From Chryseobacterium gleum (GTDB lineage Bacteria > Bacteroidota > Bacteroidia > Flavobacteriales_D > Crocinitomicaceae), in the NCBI GenBank assembly GCA_943326315.2, contig CALPSU020000059.1, forward strand, positions 1-10,501: DNA of 10,501 nt. Direction: 5' to 3'. Below the pieces are notes generated by a model, which did no database searches, was not told the DNA's origin, and was given only the letters and a program-made list of their open reading frames with translations. Below are positions 7,951 through 10,501 of the stretch, piece by piece; position 1 is the first letter of the stretch, and every line of letters begins with the position of its first letter. The translations under genes were made by a program, and so were the position numbers.

Positions 7951-7997
7951 TTTGTGTTTTTATTTCAAATTTTGATTTCTTATAAACTTACTTTTAG

Positions 7998-9425
7998 ATG
8001 AATTTTCGATTACTGTATTTAGTTTTAATTTCTTTAATTACCTTCTCTTCTTTTGGTAAAACAATTTCTAAAAGATTAACCTCTCCAACGGATTCAACAA
8101 CTAGTATTGTTGATAAAACAGCAGCTTTATATATGTTGGAAGATGGTAAACGTCTGTATTCTGAGGGGAAAGTTAGAGATGCAATAACTCAATTTAGATC
8201 TGTTGCAATGAAAGATCCTCATAGTTGGAGACCTTTTTATTGGATTGGTGTTTGCCATTATTCAATGTCTAATTATGGTTTGTCACTTCAATACGCAAGA
8301 CAATCTTTAGTGCTAAAAAATAATAATGTCGATGGTTATGTTCATGAATTAATTGAAAAAACACTCCATTTGGAAAACGATGTTTATGAGTTATTAGGTA
8401 AATCATACCATCAATTAGGTATACTAGATTCAGCAATTATAAATTATGAAATTGCAATGGTTAAAATTTCTCATTCTAGGGTGAAAGAATTGGAAATTCC
8501 GAATAAAATTGCTCAATGTAGATTCGCGCAATCTGAAATTGCTTCTGGTAAAAAATCGGAAAGAGTTCGTTTGGTTGGTTCAATTAATACAGATCATAAT
8601 GAATATTCACCAATATTATCTTCTAATGGGAAAATGATGTATTTTACTTCAAGAAGAATTGACACTAAGGGTGCTAAAATTAATCCGGATGACCAAGAAT
8701 ATTTTGAAGATATATACATAGCGCATTGGAATGAAGAAACGAATTCATGGGATAGCATTACAAATAAAGTAGATAGGATAAATTCTGAAGGATTTGATTC
8801 TTTTTCTTTTTTATCTGCGGATGGTTTGAATGCTTTAATGACAATCAATACTTCTGCAATTGCGTCTAAAAAATCAACTAATAGTTCAGATATTTTTGAA
8901 TTGAATTTCACAAATAAAGGAAAATGGTCAACTCCTAAAAAGATTGCAAATCAAACGGTTAATACAAGCTTTTTTGAAGGATGCCCTACAATGACTGGAG
9001 ATGGAAATACACTTTATTTTGTATCAGATAGAAATGGAAATAAAAAATTAACGGATATTTATGTTACTCATAAAGTTGGTAAAACTTGGGGTGAAGCAGT
9101 TCCTTTGAATGATACTATTAATTCATTAGGCAATGAAACTACACCTTTTATTACGGCTGATGGTCGTTATTTATTCTTTAGTTCGGATGGACATGTTGGG
9201 ATGGGTGGTTTAGATATTTTCGTTTCAGAAAATCTTGGAAACACTTGGTCTAAACCAATTAATTTAGGAATAAAATTCAATACGGTTAACAACGATACAC
9301 ATTTTAAATATTATCCAGAATTAAAAAAAGCATTTTTATCTGGAATTGAAAATGTTGGATTAAAGTCAAGTATTGATATGTATGAAGTTGATATGACTAA
9401 TTTTGAATTCCCTGTTACTAAATAG
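7998..9425 (+). CDS. Exported TPR and PD40 (WD40-like beta-propeller) repeat protein
   Basis: A 475-residue periplasmic or envelope protein. Residues 1-20 are a signal peptide (MNFRLLYLVLISLITFSSFG) without a lipobox Cys. Residues about 42-160 carry TPR-like helical repeats, for example ALYMLEDGKRLYSEGKVRDA and LLGKSYHQLGILDSAIINYE. Residues about 190-450 carry four PD40-type propeller blades: DHNEYSPILSSNGKMMYFTS, EGFDSFSFLSADG, EGCPTMTGDGNTLYFVSDRNG and NETTPFITADGRYLFFSSDG, the last followed by GMGGLDIFVSE. In Bacteroidota this TPR plus PD40 order often continues into a C-terminal OmpA domain, as in the type IX secretion protein PorE. Here the protein ends cleanly at TAG with a terminator behind it, and no OmpA remnant is visible. 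Probable role is protein-protein interaction in the envelope; the specific function is unknown. Confidence 0.88.
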   Translation: MNFRLLYLVLISLITFSSFGKTISKRLTSPTDSTTSIVDKTAALYMLEDGKRLYSEGKVRDAITQFRSVAMKDPHSWRPFYWIGVCHYSMSNYGLSLQYARQSLVLKNNNVDGYVHELIEKTLHLENDVYELLGKSYHQLGILDSAIINYEIAMVKISHSRVKELEIPNKIAQCRFAQSEIASGKKSERVRLVGSINTDHNEYSPILSSNGKMMYFTSRRIDTKGAKINPDDQEYFEDIYIAHWNEETNSWDSITNKVDRINSEGFDSFSFLSADGLNALMTINTSAIASKKSTNSSDIFELNFTNKGKWSTPKKIANQTVNTSFFEGCPTMTGDGNTLYFVSDRNGNKKLTDIYVTHKVGKTWGEAVPLNDTINSLGNETTPFITADGRYLFFSSDGHVGMGGLDIFVSENLGNTWSKPINLGIKFNTVNNDTHFKYYPELKKAFLSGIENVGLKSSIDMYEVDMTNFEFPVTK

Positions 9426-9461
9426 GAACAACATTTCAATTTAATTTAGATTATTGGTATT

Positions 9462-9490
9462 AGGTTTCAGTTTTGAAACCTTTTGTCTTT
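9462..9490 (+). terminator. Rho-independent terminator after the TPR/PD40 gene
   Basis: AGGTTTCA (9462-9469) pairs perfectly over 8 bp with TGAAACCT (9474-9481) around the loop GTTT, followed by the T-rich run TTTGTCTTT. It sits 36 nt after the TAG stop and upstream of truA, so truA is probably transcribed from its own promoter. Confidence 0.75.
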
Positions 9491-9512
9491 TATTCTTGAA
9501 TCTCTAAATATA

Positions 9513-10247
9513 ATGCAACGATATTTCGTAGAACTTTCTTACAATGGAGCTTCATTTTTTGGTTGGCAACGTCAACCAAACCAAATTTCTGTTCAGGAAG
9601 AAATAGAAAATGCATTTACTAAATTGAATTCAAATAATTCAGTAGTTATCGTTTGATGTGGTAGAACAGATTCTGGTGTTCACGCAAATCATTATGTTTT
9701 ACATGTAGATTTAAAAAAAGGTAATACTATTGATCATTTAATTTTTAAATTAAATAGAATTCTACCGGCGAGTATTGTAATTCATTCAATTTATGAAGTT
9801 TCTTTTGATATGCATGCAAGATTTAATGCTCGTTCTAGAACCTATCGTTATTTTATTAATTCCAAGAAAGATCCATTTAAACAAGGGTTAAGTTGGACTT
9901 TCTTGCAAGAATTAAATTTTGAAGAAATGAATATTGCAGGTGAATTATTAATAGGAACGAAAGATTTTACCTCTTTTTCAAAAGTAAATACAGATGTCAA
10001 AACAAATATTTGTACAGTTTCAAAAGCACATTGGGTTCAATTGGATGAAACTAATTTTTATTTCGAAATAACAGCAGATCGTTTTTTGAGAAATATGGTA
10101 AGGGCAACTGTAGGAACTTTATTAGAAATTGGTCAAGGTAAAATGAGTCCAGATTCAATTCTAACTATTTTAGAAGCAAAAGATAGGGGAGAAGCTGCTA
10201 TTTCTGTTCCAGCTCATGGTTTGTATTTATGGGAGGTTTGTTATTAA
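9513..10247 (+). pseudogene. truA: tRNA pseudouridine(38-40) synthase frame interrupted by one TGA
   Basis: TruA converts U38-U40 of the tRNA anticodon stem to pseudouridine. The frame from ATG 9513 to TAA 10247 has 244 sense or stop-replaced positions, the family's normal length. It begins MQRYFVELSYNGASFFGWQ and ends with VPAHGLYLWEVCY; other family marks are RTYRYF, DFTSFSK and FLRNMVRATVGTLLE. A single TGA at 9654-9656 (codon 48) interrupts it just before CGRTDSGVHA, which holds the catalytic Asp (residue 53). Homologues usually have Gly at this position, so one G-to-T change (GGA to TGA) would explain it. No start codon lies between the TGA and the catalytic motif; the next ATG, at 9810, gives a 145-residue fragment without the active-site Asp. 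Nothing else in the frame looks decayed, so a very recent mutation or a base-call error is as likely as a true pseudogene. Confidence 0.88.
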
Positions 10248-10302
10248 TCAATACTATTTTTTGACTTTAGATTTTTATACACTCGACATTAGACTAAAAA
10301 TG

Positions 10303-10322
10303 CCTCTAGCTTTAGCTGGAGG
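10303..10322. repeat. REP-like palindrome A
   Basis: CCTCTAGC (10303-10310) folds back on GCTGGAGG (10315-10322) with one T-G wobble, leaving the loop TTTA. The core AGCTTTAGCT is the motif shared with the palindromes that follow. It starts 55 nt after the truA stop. There is no T tract after it on the plus strand; on the minus strand it is followed by CATTTTTAG and could act as a weak terminator. Confidence 0.7.
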
Positions 10323-10342
10323 TAATAAAAAAATCAAATGAG

Positions 10343-10432
10343 TCGGCTTTAGCCAAAATAATAGTTACTATCATTTTAAGAATAGCATTCTCTAGTTTTA
10401 ATTCAGTATTTATAGGTTTTGGCTAAAGCCGA
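10343..10432. repeat. Perfect 16-bp inverted repeat pair (palindromes B and C)
   Basis: TCGGCTTTAGCCAAAA (10343-10358) and TTTTGGCTAAAGCCGA (10417-10432) are exact reverse complements separated by 58 nt. Each arm also contains a small internal palindrome, GGCTTTAGCC or GGCTAAAGCC. The nested symmetry resembles paired REP units of bacterial interspersed mosaic elements. No coding potential was seen in the spacer. Confidence 0.8.
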
Positions 10433-10454
10433 TTTGTATGGAAATATTATATTT

Positions 10455-10475
10455 GAATGGGCTGAAGCCACATTC
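10455..10475. repeat. REP-like palindrome D
   Basis: GAATG-GGC (10455-10462) pairs with GCC-CATTC (10467-10469 and 10471-10475), with a one-base bulge at A10470 and a TGAA loop. The core GGCTGAAGCC is a one-base variant of GGCTAAAGCC in palindrome C and lies in the same orientation 27 nt further on. The remaining bases to 10501 show no recognisable feature; the cluster may continue past the edge. Confidence 0.65.
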
Positions 10476-10501
10476 CAATTCAATCCTCACAATGTGTATT
10501 A

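Noticed and set aside
9654..9659. Selenocysteine at the truA TGA.
   Set aside because: TruA has no known selenoprotein form, the position is normally Gly, and no obvious SECIS-type hairpin was seen just downstream.
9513..10247. Genome-wide reassignment of TGA (for example to Gly, as in some candidate phyla) as the explanation for the truA TGA; notably none of the seven gene ends in the window uses TGA (five TAA, two TAG).
   Set aside because: The other six frames contain well over a hundred Gly codons and no in-frame TGA, Trp is always TGG, and the genes are plainly Bacteroidota-like. Seven stops without TGA is a small sample. A genome-wide stop-codon census and a check for a suppressor tRNA or loss of release factor 2 would settle it.
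9810..10247. A functional 145-residue protein starting at ATG 9810.
   Set aside because: It is the C-terminal part of the truA frame and lacks the catalytic GRTD motif; no independent start signal is evident.
10303..10475. CRISPR array or tRNA cluster at the right end.
   Set aside because: The palindromes are unevenly spaced, occur in both orientations and differ in sequence; no cloverleaf or regular spacer pattern is present.

Overview
The window looks like chromosomal DNA of an AT-rich member of the Bacteroidota, probably Flavobacteriales or a close relative. The grounds are a DUF5723-type outer-membrane protein that starts with the family's 'LNP' motif and carries thrombospondin type-3 and OmpA domains, a TPR plus PD40 exported protein of a type common in this phylum, a Bacteroidota-style apolipoprotein N-acyltransferase, weak Shine-Dalgarno sequences, and a promoter-like TAnnTTTG element. 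No mobile-element gene, CRISPR array, tRNA or rRNA is visible.

Layout, left to right. (1) 1-788 is the 3' part of an unrecognised protein gene that runs in from beyond the left edge. It lies 27 nt upstream of (2) 816-3101, an outer-membrane barrel/TSP3/OmpA protein, and the two are probably co-transcribed. A strong hairpin terminator (3128-3171) ends that unit. (3) 3215-4828 is lnt, the last enzyme of lipoprotein maturation; its promoter-like element is so close to the ATG that the mRNA may be leaderless. lnt converges on (4) 4861-6429, an exported protein of unknown function on the minus strand. That gene lies 7 nt downstream of (5) purB (6437-7792, minus strand), so purB and the exported gene are a likely operon. 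(6) A divergent 205-bp spacer with two dyad symmetries separates purB from (7) 7998-9425, an exported TPR/PD40 protein that lacks the OmpA domain often attached to this architecture. A hairpin terminator follows it. (8) 9513-10247 is a full-length truA frame interrupted by one in-frame TGA just before the catalytic GRTD motif. (9) 10303-10475 is a cluster of short GCTTTAGC/GCTAAAGC palindromes that resembles REP elements.

Functionally, most of the window concerns the cell envelope (OmpA-type anchoring, lipoprotein acylation, three exported proteins of undefined role), with housekeeping genes for purine synthesis and tRNA pseudouridylation mixed in. I see no convincing new multi-gene system. 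The items most worth a second look are the single-stop truA, the palindrome cluster at the right end, and the candidate regulatory dyads between purB and the TPR/PD40 gene.
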